Source: Bradymonas sediminis
GTDB lineage: Bacteria > Myxococcota_A > Bradymonadia > Bradymonadales > Bradymonadaceae
Assembly (NCBI RefSeq): GCF_003258315.1
Contig: NZ_CP030032.1
Location: 1,154,001 to 1,218,000 of the forward strand
Direction of reading: 5' to 3'
Length of the DNA: 64,000 nucleotides
In this document: one piece after another, positions 45,510 through 53,919 of the stretch
How positions within the stretch are numbered: position 1 is the stretch's first letter
Layout of the letters: every line of letters begins with the position of its first letter
Program-made: the position numbers and the translations under genes
The notes under the pieces: generated by a model
Database searches by the model: none
Seen by the model: the letters and a program-made list of their open reading frames with translations, nothing else
Told to the model about the DNA's origin: nothing

Positions 45510-46436
45510 CTACATCGTTCGTGAGCGAATCAGTACGACAATAAGCAGCGGCGTAAATGCGAAGGCTAAAATCGCCTGGGCGACCAAGAGAGCGCGCAGG
45601 TCGATGGCGGCCAGCGCGACCGAGGTATAGACAAAAAGCATATGCGTGCCCAGGCCCAGTAGCGCGGCCTGGCGCATCGTACCGCGATATTTGCGCCGGT
45701 AGGCCGCGGCTTCTTCCTCGGTGGGAAGTTTGGGCTCCAGGGCGCTCGGGTCGCCGGCCAGACGGTCTTTTACCGTCAAAAAGCCCAGATAGACCCGCAG
45801 CAGAAATCGCTCGAGCATACTGCCAGATTCGCGGGCTTGATCCAAATCTTTGAGGACCTCATCGCGGGTCTCAACCCCCGACGATGCGTCGGCCGTGGTG
45901 GAGGTGAGCGCTTGAAATTGGACTTTGACGTTGTCGTAGACGATGGTTCGAATCCAGGTCGTGATGCCTGCGACCACGGCGACGCCGAACCAGATGCTGC
46001 CAAAATGTTCCAAAATTCCCAGGCCGATCAACACATAGGCGGGCAACAAGACCAGGGCGTCGACTACGCCGTCGAGGATGCGCCCGACGCGCGAGCCGCC
46101 GCCGCGCGCGCGGGCGAGTTGGCCGTCGGCGCAGTCGAGGATGACCGAGGCGAAGAGGAAGAAGCCGGCGAGCACGAGCAGCAGTGAGTCGACCGGGATG
46201 GGGCCGAGCGCGACTTCGTCAAAGAGCGTGCCGAAGAACGACTGATAGAGGCAAAAGGAGCCAATCCAGCCGGCGGTCAGGCTCGAGACCGTAATCTGGT
46301 TGGGCGTGACGGGGGTCGACAGCGCGAGGGCGGTGACCGCCGCCGCCAAGGGGCGGTGGAATCGGCGGTCAACGCTCTCCTCAACGTCGTAGTCTTTGAA
46401 GGCGAGGGCGTCGCGGTAACGTGTTCGAAAGCTCAT
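45510..46436 (-). CDS. CDP-alcohol phosphatidyltransferase
   Basis: The 308-residue inner-membrane enzyme has the family signature DCADGQLARARGGGSRVGR followed by ILDGVVD. Together these give the D-G-x2-A-R-x8-G-x3-D-x3-D pattern that binds two metal ions and the CDP-alcohol. It transfers a phosphoalcohol from a CDP-alcohol to a second alcohol. About six membrane helices are visible, and a large cytoplasmic loop lies around residues 180-245. It lies 38 nt after a nucleotidyltransferase gene that could make its CDP-substrate. The acceptor and head group are unknown. Confidence 0.92.
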   Translation of the reverse strand: MSFRTRYRDALAFKDYDVEESVDRRFHRPLAAAVTALALSTPVTPNQITVSSLTAGWIGSFCLYQSFFGTLFDEVALGPIPVDSLLLVLAGFFLFASVILDCADGQLARARGGGSRVGRILDGVVDALVLLPAYVLIGLGILEHFGSIWFGVAVVAGITTWIRTIVYDNVKVQFQALTSTTADASSGVETRDEVLKDLDQARESGSMLERFLLRVYLGFLTVKDRLAGDPSALEPKLPTEEEAAAYRRKYRGTMRQAALLGLGTHMLFVYTSVALAAIDLRALLVAQAILAFAFTPLLIVVLIRSRTM

Positions 46437-46474
46437 GGCGCTCGTGTCGCGATGGGCCCATAGCCTGGGCCGCT

Positions 46475-47260
46475 CTAGTTGTTGGTGGGAGTCGAGTCTT
46501 CGGGGGTATCCTGCCAGCTCGCGTAGAGTTGGCGAGCGACTTCGAGGTCTTCGAGGGTGTCGATCTCGGTCCAGCTGCTGACCGGGATTTCGTGGGCGTA
46601 GAAGGGGTGCGCGTCGCCCATGATGTCGGCGAACATATCCTCATAATAGGAGTTCGCCCGCTCGTCCTCGCTCATCGCTTCAAGGCGCTCGCGAAGGACG
46701 TCATAGAAGTCCGCCGAGATAATCTGGACGCCCACGGATTCGCCTGCGCTCTTGGCTGGGTCGAGCCCCTTGCTCAGCGCGCTGACACGGTCATCCTCGC
46801 CGAGCTCGATCTTCATCTCTTCGGCGCCCATTTCTTCGGGGGAAATCATCGCGAGAATATTGCCGCGCGAGTCGGCGAGCAGATCCTTGAGCCAGCCGGA
46901 TTTGCGCACCAGGATATCGCCATCGCAGAGGATAAACGGGCGCCCGGCGACCGCCGGCAGCGCGCCTAAAAGCGAGGCGGCGTTATTGGTCTCGGAGTAA
47001 TTCGGGTTCGGGCAGAAGCTGACTTCCGGCAGGTTGGAGTGGCCGGCCACGCAGGAGCGAATCTTGGCCTCAAGATAGCCGGTGGCCAGCGCGACATGCT
47101 GGATGCCCTGCTCATGGAGTTGGCGCAGCAGACGAATCAGCAGCGGTACTCCGTTGATCTCGATCAGGCATTTGGGCTGCGTGTCGGTCAGCGGCCTGAG
47201 GCGGGCGCCGACGCCCGCGACTAATAGAATCGCATCGTGAATTTTTGCTTGCTCAGACAT
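46475..47260 (-). CDS. Sugar/alcohol-phosphate nucleotidyltransferase
   Basis: The 261-residue GT-A-fold enzyme begins AILLVAGVGARLRPLTDTQP, with the glycine-rich nucleotide loop and the conserved R-P-x-T-x-x-x-P-K. Further motifs are FILCDGDILV (metal-binding Asp) and VSSWTEIDTLEDLEVA. It resembles cytidylyltransferases such as LicC and inositol-1-phosphate cytidylyltransferase. With the downstream CDP-alcohol phosphotransferase it probably makes a CDP-alcohol that is then transferred to a lipid or osmolyte. The ATG at 47260 follows GAGGATC. An in-frame extension to 47293 is less likely. Confidence 0.85.
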   Translation of the reverse strand: MSEQAKIHDAILLVAGVGARLRPLTDTQPKCLIEINGVPLLIRLLRQLHEQGIQHVALATGYLEAKIRSCVAGHSNLPEVSFCPNPNYSETNNAASLLGALPAVAGRPFILCDGDILVRKSGWLKDLLADSRGNILAMISPEEMGAEEMKIELGEDDRVSALSKGLDPAKSAGESVGVQIISADFYDVLRERLEAMSEDERANSYYEDMFADIMGDAHPFYAHEIPVSSWTEIDTLEDLEVARQLYASWQDTPEDSTPTNN

Positions 47261-47401
47261 AATCGATCCTCGGGAAGAGAAATCCGCCAACAACGCACCT
47301 TCCTTAGCATATTAACGATTGAGATGGCAGCCCCTTGTATTGCCCGGAAAGCGCGCCTAAGTTGCTCGCTCGGGCGTGTGTATTTCCCTTTAACGAGCGC
47401 G

Positions 47402-47731
47402 ATGATGCAGAATGATTTGAAGCAAAAACGACTCTTTTATGGCCGGCTAATCGTCAGCGTCAGTCTCTACTGCGCGTTTCTCATCAGCAGCGTGATGGAG
47501 ACGTTGACCCGCACCACGGAGCCGCCGTCGCTCATCATCGGCGGGCTGCTGATCGGGGCGGTGTTGATCCTGCCGCGCAGCACGCGCCGCATGCAGCGCA
47601 GTGAGGGGGCGGGCGCCGACCCGACCTCGGCCGAGCAATTACAGCGCATCCATAAATGGCTGACCGGGGTGCGCTTAATCTACCTGCTGGGCGCCTTGAT
47701 TGTCTGGGTCGTGTTGCCCGCGATTATCTAA
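47402..47731 (+). CDS. Small two-helix membrane protein
   Basis: The 109-residue protein has two hydrophobic helices before the middle (LIVSVSLYCAFLISSVM and PPSLIIGGLLIGAVLIL), a basic-acidic loop, and a third helix at the end (LIYLLGALIVWVVLPAII). The upstream in-frame extension to 47237 lies antisense to the nucleotidyltransferase start and is unlikely to be translated. I do not recognise the family. A strong terminator follows. Confidence 0.65.
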   Translation: MMQNDLKQKRLFYGRLIVSVSLYCAFLISSVMETLTRTTEPPSLIIGGLLIGAVLILPRSTRRMQRSEGAGADPTSAEQLQRIHKWLTGVRLIYLLGALIVWVVLPAII

Positions 47732-47811
47732 ACGCCCCGCGTCGTCTGGGGGGCGGCGAGTGCAGCCATGCGCTGCGCGCTTTGGGCATCGGGGCATTGA
47801 TGACGGGCACG

Positions 47812-47849
47812 AAAAAGCCCCGAGCGCCTAAGGGCGGTCGGGGCTTTTT
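47812..47849. terminator. Bidirectional terminator
   Basis: AAAAAGCCCCGA (47812-47823) pairs with TCGGGGCTTTTT (47838-47849), with A and T tracts on both ends. It separates the small membrane protein and cspA. Confidence 0.93.
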
Positions 47850-47913
47850 CTGTCACCGTAGACTTTCAGCGGACCAGCCGCCTAGGTCTTCGGTGCGCGA
47901 TGCAATATATGGA

Positions 47914-48123
47914 TCAGACCTGAACCACGTTTGCAGCCTTGGGGCCTTTCGGTCCCTGCTCGACGTCAAATTCGACGGCGGCGTCTTCGGCGATGGTTTT
48001 GAATCCGTCCTGAGCAAGGGCGTTGAAGTGCAAGAACACGTCCTCGCCTCCATCATTACGCTCGATGAAGCCGTAGCCTTTGTCTTCGTTGAACCACTTC
48101 ACTTTACCTTGAATTTTCGACAT
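47914..48123 (-). CDS. cspA: Cold-shock protein (CspA family)
   Basis: The 69-residue single cold-shock domain has RNP-1 [10 protein letters not shown] and RNP-2 DVFLHFNAL, ending in [11 protein letters not shown]. It binds single-stranded RNA/DNA and melts RNA structure. AGAGGA precedes the ATG by 6 nt. The upstream region contains a 9-bp inverted repeat (48206-48227), and the leader may be long, as in other csp genes. Confidence 0.96.
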   Translation of the reverse strand: MSKIQGKVKWFNEDKGYGFIERNDGGEDVFLHFNALAQDGFKTIAEDAAVEFDVEQGPKGPKAANVVQV

Positions 48124-48205
48124 GCTGTTCCTCTTCCACTGATGCTGCTGTACATTAATCCCCGGAGTTAGGCGCGAAGGCCTTGACCTCGGAGTGCAAA
48201 TTTCA

Positions 48206-48227
48206 AATGTCCGAACCATCGGACATT
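48206..48227. promoter_or_regulatory. Palindromic candidate operator upstream of cspA
   Basis: AATGTCCGA (48206-48214) and TCGGACATT (48219-48227) form a perfect 9-bp inverted repeat around a 4-nt spacer. It lies about 80 nt upstream of cspA. It could be an operator or an RNA stem in a long leader. A partial copy of the half-site appears near 48250 (AAGTCCGAACC). Confidence 0.45.
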
Positions 48228-48512
48228 CACTTCTCTTGGATACGCCAGTTCAAGTCCGAACCGACCAATCTCATTCATGCCAAGCCAAAACCAGGGAAGT
48301 GTTGCATTCCAAGAACTCTGGGCGCTGCGTGAAAAAACCGGAAAGCAGGTGCTATAATCGGGCTTTCTTCGAGATATGCAGAAGGGTTAGGGGATTTCAA
48401 TCATCCGTTCAAAACCCTTCGACACGCCAAGCTCTAACAGGGGTGGGATGATAAAGCAAAGGCCAAAGGGCTTTGGGGCGAGAATAAATTTTGTGGGGCC
48501 GGAGCTGGGGAG

Positions 48513-48546
48513 AAAACGCCCATTGCAGGGCTTCCAGGGCGTTTTT
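48513..48546 (-). terminator. Terminator of the DUF971 gene
   Basis: AAAACGCCC (48513-48521) pairs with GGGCGTTTTT (48537-48546), about 70 nt beyond the gene stop on the minus strand. Confidence 0.78.
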
Positions 48547-48616
48547 CGGGTGTTTTGAGGCATGATTCGGGGCGATCCTCCCTCGAATAGGGAGGCCGCA
48601 AGCGCCGGTTTGGCGA

Positions 48617-48976
48617 TTATTTTTCCCAGGGTTTTTTCGGATGGGGCTCGTAATTCTCGAGGATCTCCTCGGGATGATCGATGAGCTCGCGCAGATATTC
48701 GAAGGAGTACACGCCGGTATTGTGCCCATCGCCCCAGGCGATGCAGGCGGCGTAATTGCCGACCTGGGTGATGTCGCTGACGACGATCTGTCGGTGGAAT
48801 CCGGGCGGGTTCCACTTCATCGGCCGACTGCCGTGCCCCTGGCAATGTGCGCAGGGGCAATAGCCGCGCAGCATCATCAAATCATAGTCGAAGGTCTTAT
48901 CATCGCTGAATTTGATGCGCAGGATATCTTTATCCTGAATATAATTGAATTCGGTGGGGTGCGGATAATAACTCAT
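48617..48976 (-). CDS. DUF971 domain protein
   Basis: The 119-residue protein is a single DUF971 domain (gamma-butyrobetaine hydroxylase N-terminal-like). Its zinc-site segment is LRGYCPCAHCQGHG and the conserved C-terminal core is IAWGDGHNTGVYSFEYLREL. The molecular role of stand-alone DUF971 proteins is not well established; some sit near iron-sulfur genes. The cysteines suggest zinc binding. The ATG starts directly after a short leader. Confidence 0.88.
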   Translation of the reverse strand: MSYYPHPTEFNYIQDKDILRIKFSDDKTFDYDLMMLRGYCPCAHCQGHGSRPMKWNPPGFHRQIVVSDITQVGNYAACIAWGDGHNTGVYSFEYLRELIDHPEEILENYEPHPKKPWEK

Positions 48977-49036
48977 CGCAAAATCCTCGTATCGAAAAGG
49001 GCGACCGGCGCGGGGGCGACGGGTCGCTCGGGTAGA

Positions 49037-51673
49037 TTAGTCGAACTCGTAGACGCGCTCCGGGCCGTATTTTTCGACCAGGGCGTCGACGCGTTTGAGC
49101 ATGGCGTCGCGTTGGCGCCAGAATAGTTGCAGGCGCCGGCGGGCGTTAAGGTTCGCGTTGGGGAAGAGAACCTCGTTGACGACCGCTGGGTCCAGCGCGC
49201 GAATCGCCGTGACCATGCTGTGGCTAAAGCGCGACGTCAACTCAAAACGCGGGGTCACCGTGATGCTCATGTCTTCGTCGGTGAACGCGGCGCCGTTATC
49301 GATGGAGATAAAGATGCCACTGCCGAATTGGTTATTTACGCCGTAATATTTTTCGGTGCTGCTGAAGCGGTCCCAATTCTGGGTGAGGAAATCAAAGACA
49401 AGCAGCGATGAGATCTGGCGCGCGATATCGCGGGTGCTCGCCTCGCCTTGGTCGGCGAGCAAGGTCGCGTGGAAGCGGCCTTCACCCAGGGTTTCGAAGG
49501 GAGCGAGCAACTCGGCATAGGGGATTTTGAGGTCATCGGGGTGAAAGCGAATATCGAGCAGGTCTTCGTAGACCTCGGTATATTCGATGGGCCACTCGAC
49601 GAAATGCGGCACCCAATCCTCCAGGGTGCCGTACATATAATCGCGCACGACGCCGTCGGGGCCGGCCTCGCGGACCCAGTGAATCGCGTCGAATCGGTCG
49701 GTATAGCTCGCCCGCCAATCGCCCTTGCCGGCGGTATAATAGGCCTCGAAATGGGCGCGGCTGATGCGCGCGGCGCGGTTTCGGGGCGCTTCGAAATGAC
49801 AGGGGACGACTTCGCAAAAATGGTAGGCCGCGAGCTCCCCGCGCCATCCCTGGCCCCACTCATCCTGCGCGGGCTTAAAGGATGACTTTCGATTGCCGGG
49901 GTGGGTGACCTTAAAGGAGATCGATCGCCCGCCGCCGAGGGGCGAAATCTTTTGGACCGGCTCGTTGACCGCGAGGGTGAGGGGCGCGGCATGCAGCGCC
50001 GGGTCCGCGGCAATCGCCTGGTTGAACGCCTCTTTAAGCTCGGGGCGCACGCCGTTGGCGAGCATCGCCTTGAGCACGACCTCGCGGGCCATCTTCGGGC
50101 GCTCGGCGGCGATGAGACCTTGCGAAAACTGAATCGCGCCGTGTGCGCGCGAGACCTCGGCGCGGGCGCGCGCCATCGCGATCTCGGCGCTCATATCGTC
50201 GGACTCGGTGGGCGCTGGAGTCGCGAGGGTGGGGCGCGTCTCGGGCGCGGGCTTCGACGCCGGGGCCGGTGGGGTGTTGTTATTGGCGCGCAGCAGGCCC
50301 GGCTGGAAGATCGCCAGGGCGAGCAACCCGAAGGCGATGCCGGTGAGGATGGCGATGAAGAGCCAGATCGGGCTGGGCATCCATGCGCGGGCTTGTCGCG
50401 CGGTGGGCGCAACCTCCTGGGGCGCTGCGGCTTTGGGCGCGGGCTGCTCGGGTGTGCGCGGTGCTTCGACTGTGCGCGCTGCTTCCAGTGCTTCGCGGGG
50501 CGGCGTCTCGGGCTCGCGCGCCCATTCGCCTGTGATGACCTGGGCGACCACCTCCTGGGTTTGCTGCAAGAGGATTTGGCGCACCTCGGGGTAGATTGGG
50601 TGGCGGCTCAGAGGAATCCAATGCCCCGACGCGGTGAGTAATTCGAGGGCATCCGCCCAGACACCGCTCTTGAGCATCATCGCGAGGCCGGGCTTGTCGA
50701 CCGGGTCATAGCGCAGCGCTTCGACCCGCAGCTCCCATGGGCCTTCGTGGTCGCTCTCGGCGAACTCCTGTTGTGTTGCCGCTTTCAGTGGCGCAGGGGT
50801 CTCGGGCTTGGATTCCGATGCGGGTGCCGAGTTGGGTGCGGGAGCCGCGCTAGGTTCAACTTCGGTGTCCGCCCTTGGCGCAATGGTCGCGTCCGAGTGC
50901 GATTGCTCTTGCGCGTCCTGGGTAAGCGCGGCGGCCAAGTCTTCGGTGAGGATGGGGAGGTACTCATCCAGCGGGGCCGGCGCTTCCTCCTGCGTCTCGA
51001 TCGTAGTCTCGCTTTGCGAGCGCTCTTCGGCCAATTTATGGCGAAGGCGCGCGCGCAATGAGTCGGCGGAGGAATCGGGCGAGGACGCGGGCGCTTCGTC
51101 GCGGCCGCTGGACTGAGCGGTCGGTCCGGCGGGTGGTCCCGGAGGCAGCGGGCTATCGAAGAGCGAACTCTCGCCAACATCTGTGATGTTTTTGAAGACG
51201 CGCCTGGGGCGCTCGGCGCTCGGCGCAACGGCGACCGATGGGGTCGACAGCACCGGGGCCGAGAAGTCGGTCAGCAGGCTCGACGTGACGCTCTTGGTGC
51301 GACTCTCCAGGGAGCGCGCGACGCCCGCGCGGTGCGTGGGCGTCGGCAGCTCGAAGAGCGTCGAAATCTCGGTGCGTTGCCAGCCAAAGCCCCCGCCTTC
51401 GGGGGTGTATGCGGGCGGAAACGGCGAGGACTTTGGTTGCTCGGGTGGCGCGCTGGCCTCGCCGGCTTCGGGATGGGTGAGGGGGGTGAAGTTCGGTCGA
51501 ATCTCTGAGCGGGTTGGGGCGACGTCGTATGGGAGCGGGGCAGCCTGGCGTCGACCCGGTCGCACCACGATCCACGCGCGGCAATTGGGGCAGGGGAGCG
51601 AATCGGGCAGAGCGATGCCCTCAACCGGCCGAAGCCGAAAGCGCTGCCTACAAGTGGGACATGAAATTTCGAT
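49037..51673 (-). CDS. Membrane-anchored FAM20/Four-jointed-like kinase with N-terminal zinc ribbon
   Basis: About 878 residues if translation starts at the ATC at 51673 (see separate entry). An MJ0042-type zinc ribbon has CPTC (Cys5, Cys8) and CPNC (Cys28, Cys31). A long Pro/Ser/Glu-rich disordered region follows, then a membrane helix near residues 436-455 (PSPIWLFIAILTGIAFGLLA). The C-terminal ~300 residues resemble FAM20-type kinases: Lys600 in SSFKPAQ, Glu613 in RGELAAYH, DFLTQNWDRFSS (catalytic Asp768) and IFISIDNGAAF (metal Asp792). The kinase would then face the periplasm. Substrate unknown. The kinase call is by motif order and local similarity only. Confidence 0.75.
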   Translation of the reverse strand: MEISCPTCRQRFRLRPVEGIALPDSLPCPNCRAWIVVRPGRRQAAPLPYDVAPTRSEIRPNFTPLTHPEAGEASAPPEQPKSSPFPPAYTPEGGGFGWQRTEISTLFELPTPTHRAGVARSLESRTKSVTSSLLTDFSAPVLSTPSVAVAPSAERPRRVFKNITDVGESSLFDSPLPPGPPAGPTAQSSGRDEAPASSPDSSADSLRARLRHKLAEERSQSETTIETQEEAPAPLDEYLPILTEDLAAALTQDAQEQSHSDATIAPRADTEVEPSAAPAPNSAPASESKPETPAPLKAATQQEFAESDHEGPWELRVEALRYDPVDKPGLAMMLKSGVWADALELLTASGHWIPLSRHPIYPEVRQILLQQTQEVVAQVITGEWAREPETPPREALEAARTVEAPRTPEQPAPKAAAPQEVAPTARQARAWMPSPIWLFIAILTGIAFGLLALAIFQPGLLRANNNTPPAPASKPAPETRPTLATPAPTESDDMSAEIAMARARAEVSRAHGAIQFSQGLIAAERPKMAREVVLKAMLANGVRPELKEAFNQAIAADPALHAAPLTLAVNEPVQKISPLGGGRSISFKVTHPGNRKSSFKPAQDEWGQGWRGELAAYHFCEVVPCHFEAPRNRAARISRAHFEAYYTAGKGDWRASYTDRFDAIHWVREAGPDGVVRDYMYGTLEDWVPHFVEWPIEYTEVYEDLLDIRFHPDDLKIPYAELLAPFETLGEGRFHATLLADQGEASTRDIARQISSLLVFDFLTQNWDRFSSTEKYYGVNNQFGSGIFISIDNGAAFTDEDMSITVTPRFELTSRFSHSMVTAIRALDPAVVNEVLFPNANLNARRRLQLFWRQRDAMLKRVDALVEKYGPERVYEFD

Positions 51674-51687
51674 CGTTTGCTGCTCCT
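51671..51687 (-). promoter_or_regulatory. Ribosome binding site with probable non-ATG start (ATC) of the FAM20-like kinase gene
   Basis: On the minus strand AGGAG (51687-51683) lies 9 nt before ATC at 51673-51671. That ATC is in frame with the zinc-ribbon cysteines and the kinase. The frame is bounded by a TAG six codons before the first Cys, and no ATG, GTG or TTG occurs between that stop and the first Cys. The first standard start is a GTG at 51571 or 51568, after the ribbon. Confidence 0.5.
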
Positions 51688-51795
51688 AGAACCAGGTCCT
51701 GGCGCGCAGCGTATCCCCCAAAGGCTGTTTTGTGAATTAAATCTTGCGCTAAAACCCGGGCGGTCTCGGTCGAGCTCGCCCGGGTTTTGGGAGAA

Positions 51796-53610
51796 TCAGA
51801 GGCGGTCGTGGATATCGTCGTAGACCGAGCAGAAGGGCTCCCACAGGTGTTGGTTCTCGCGGTCTTCGAGCACGTCGGCCTGCGGGCAGGATTCACCGGC
51901 GCTCCACTCAACCCAGGCGTCGCCCTGGCCGACCGACTCGGCGTAGGCGCGGAATCGCTCGTAGCCGTCGCCGCCCTCATCGCGCGCCATAAAGACGGTC
52001 ACGTCCTGGCAGGTGCCGCTCTCGGGGTCTTCCATATGATTGAGGTTATACTCCATGATCAGGTCGTACATCGCCGCGGTCGACGCGTTCCAGCAACAGG
52101 TCTTGGAGGCCGAGTAGACGAGCTCTGCGAAGACATAGTCTTCCAGTCTTCGGTAGCGACGGTCGATCTCTTCGGGCGTGATATTCATCTCGGCGCCCAG
52201 GTCATAGAGATCGCGGAAGGCGTCCTCGCGCCCGGTGCGCGCCGCGCAGCTCGACGGGTAGCTCTGAAGGTGTGCGCGCTTGGAGTTGATGACCTCGAGG
52301 ACCACGTCCATCTTTGCTTCGGTGTCCAACTCGCTGAGGAGCTCCTCGAAGCGCGCGGGGCGCTCAGACAGCTCGCTATGGTTATTCGAGTTGATGAAGG
52401 ATGCGCGGTCATTTGGCGGGACTACGTTGGTCCAGCGACCGTCGATATTGGTCGCCTGGCGCCAGCGCTTCAGCCCGCCACCGAAGGTTTCGTAGCCCGG
52501 GCCGCCGGTCTCATCCATCGTGAAATAGCGTTTGCTCGCCGGGGCGTCGTCCCATTTGGGCTGACGGCGCGGCATCGAGCCGCTGGCGAGCTCCGCTTCC
52601 AATTGCTTCATCTCCTGGCCGGCGACCTCCTGGGTGCCCAGGTCGCGGGTGCGCATCACCGCCAGGGCATGGCCGATGCCCCTGCGCTGCCAGCGCTCAA
52701 GCAGCATATCGCCGGCCTGCACGGCCTCGGGCGCCAGGTTAAAGGTGTTGACGGAGTCGGCCAGGTTGATGGAGCCGAAATAGGTCAACTGAAGGCGCAT
52801 AAAATAGCCGACGCGCTTATTGAGATAGATCTCGTCGAAATAAGCGCCGGCGTGTTTGGTCTCGCCGTCGGCCGATTCGAGCATGGGCTGGGCGTCGTCG
52901 AAGGAGCCGGGGATGCTCAGGCCTGCGAGTTTGGGGTCGCTCGGCCATTCGATCTCACCGTCGCGATAGGCCTGCGCCTGGCTGCTATAGTCGGCGTAGC
53001 GGGTCTTGAATTTCGGCATGTTGCCCCAGCGTCCGTCCGCGGTGCGCAGGCCGAAGTGCCCGAAATAAAGGCGTTTTCCACCATCGGTGGCTTCCATAAA
53101 ATAGGGCAGGCCGTACCAACTGGCGAAGGTGACGCGCAAAAAGATAAGGACCTCTGCGCATTCGAGCGCGGGCGCCGGCAGCGTCTTTCCCCAGGGCGTC
53201 GTGAGGGTAAACGTTTCGCCGTAACCAATGCTGTCGATGCGCTCAAAAGAGCTGATCCACGCGCGGTATTTTTCTTCCCAATCCAGGCCGCTGTTTTCGG
53301 GCCAGGCGATGCCTGCCTTGCGCGCCGCGGGGGTGTCGGTGTCGGTCCAGGCGTTGGTGACCTCCCAGACCGCGGTCGATGATTCATCGACCGAGACCGG
53401 AAGTCCGCGGCGACCGCTGGTCGAATCCAACTTGCCGGCGGGTTCGACCCAACCGGTATTTCCAAGCGTGGGTTTGCCGTTCTCATCGACCTCGCCGCCC
53501 TGTTCGAGCAGGTTGGGCTCCGACTGCGTCGCCTCGCCGCAGGCGGAGATGAGCAGGATTAGAATACTTAGGATCGCCAAAAGCGGCAGATATTTGGTTC
53601 GGTTTTGCAT
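51796..53610 (-). CDS. Lipoprotein with C-GD-H papain-like peptidase pattern
   Basis: The 604-residue predicted lipoprotein has lipobox LLISAC near residue 24. Three features in order resemble papain-like/NlpC-type folds: a Cys in ALECAEVLIFLRVTFASWYG (about residue 150), a GD in QAGDMLLERWQ (about 300) and a His in GIGHALAVMRT (about 315). The C-terminal half is helical with several Cys (SKTCCWNAS). Peptidase activity is a hypothesis only; the rest matches no family I know. I use the ATG at 53610 because the likely promoter (53669-53696) leaves a normal leader; 53652 would leave about 10 nt. Confidence 0.68.
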   Translation of the reverse strand: MQNRTKYLPLLAILSILILLISACGEATQSEPNLLEQGGEVDENGKPTLGNTGWVEPAGKLDSTSGRRGLPVSVDESSTAVWEVTNAWTDTDTPAARKAGIAWPENSGLDWEEKYRAWISSFERIDSIGYGETFTLTTPWGKTLPAPALECAEVLIFLRVTFASWYGLPYFMEATDGGKRLYFGHFGLRTADGRWGNMPKFKTRYADYSSQAQAYRDGEIEWPSDPKLAGLSIPGSFDDAQPMLESADGETKHAGAYFDEIYLNKRVGYFMRLQLTYFGSINLADSVNTFNLAPEAVQAGDMLLERWQRRGIGHALAVMRTRDLGTQEVAGQEMKQLEAELASGSMPRRQPKWDDAPASKRYFTMDETGGPGYETFGGGLKRWRQATNIDGRWTNVVPPNDRASFINSNNHSELSERPARFEELLSELDTEAKMDVVLEVINSKRAHLQSYPSSCAARTGREDAFRDLYDLGAEMNITPEEIDRRYRRLEDYVFAELVYSASKTCCWNASTAAMYDLIMEYNLNHMEDPESGTCQDVTVFMARDEGGDGYERFRAYAESVGQGDAWVEWSAGESCPQADVLEDRENQHLWEPFCSVYDDIHDRL

Positions 53611-53668
53611 CGTCGAAGACGCCTTTTGAGAATCACTGGGATTAGGTTTCATGATATAATTTTCGCAC

Positions 53669-53696
53669 ACTATAGTATGAACGATCACAAATCCAA
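53669..53696 (-). promoter_or_regulatory. Sigma-70-type promoter for the 51796-53610 lipoprotein gene
   Basis: Minus-strand TTGGAT (53696-53691) and TATAGT (53674-53669) are 16 nt apart. Transcription would start near 53662. Confidence 0.45.
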
Positions 53697-53919
53697 CGAT
53701 TGGGCCGGAAGGCGAGCTAGTACACAGTTCGGGAGGTTTTGAAAAGAGGTGTTTTTTGCGGAATTCTCTTGTTTTGCGTCGGGTTATGGCGTTTCGCGTA
53801 GGTTTTTAGCGGGGAAACGCGCATGGCGTCGAATCAGCGGCGATAGAATTTTCCGCCGAGTCGGTGCTCTGGCTGATCGTTTGGGGCCGACAGAAGGACA
53901 TCGGGAGTTGGAAAACCTG

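Larger units (their letters stand above)
48124..48616. other. Gene-less region between cspA and DUF971 gene
   Basis: No convincing gene. It holds the presumed cspA promoter/leader, the inverted repeat at 48206-48227 and a terminator at 48513-48546. Open frames running through it are continuations of antisense frames of the neighbouring genes. Confidence 0.6.

Noticed and set aside
48387-48860. Minus-strand frame of 157 codons
   Set aside because: It overlaps the DUF971 gene in another frame and runs through its terminator.
51787-53382. Plus-strand frame of 531 codons
   Set aside because: It is antisense to the C-GD-H lipoprotein, which has a signal peptide, lipobox and promoter.
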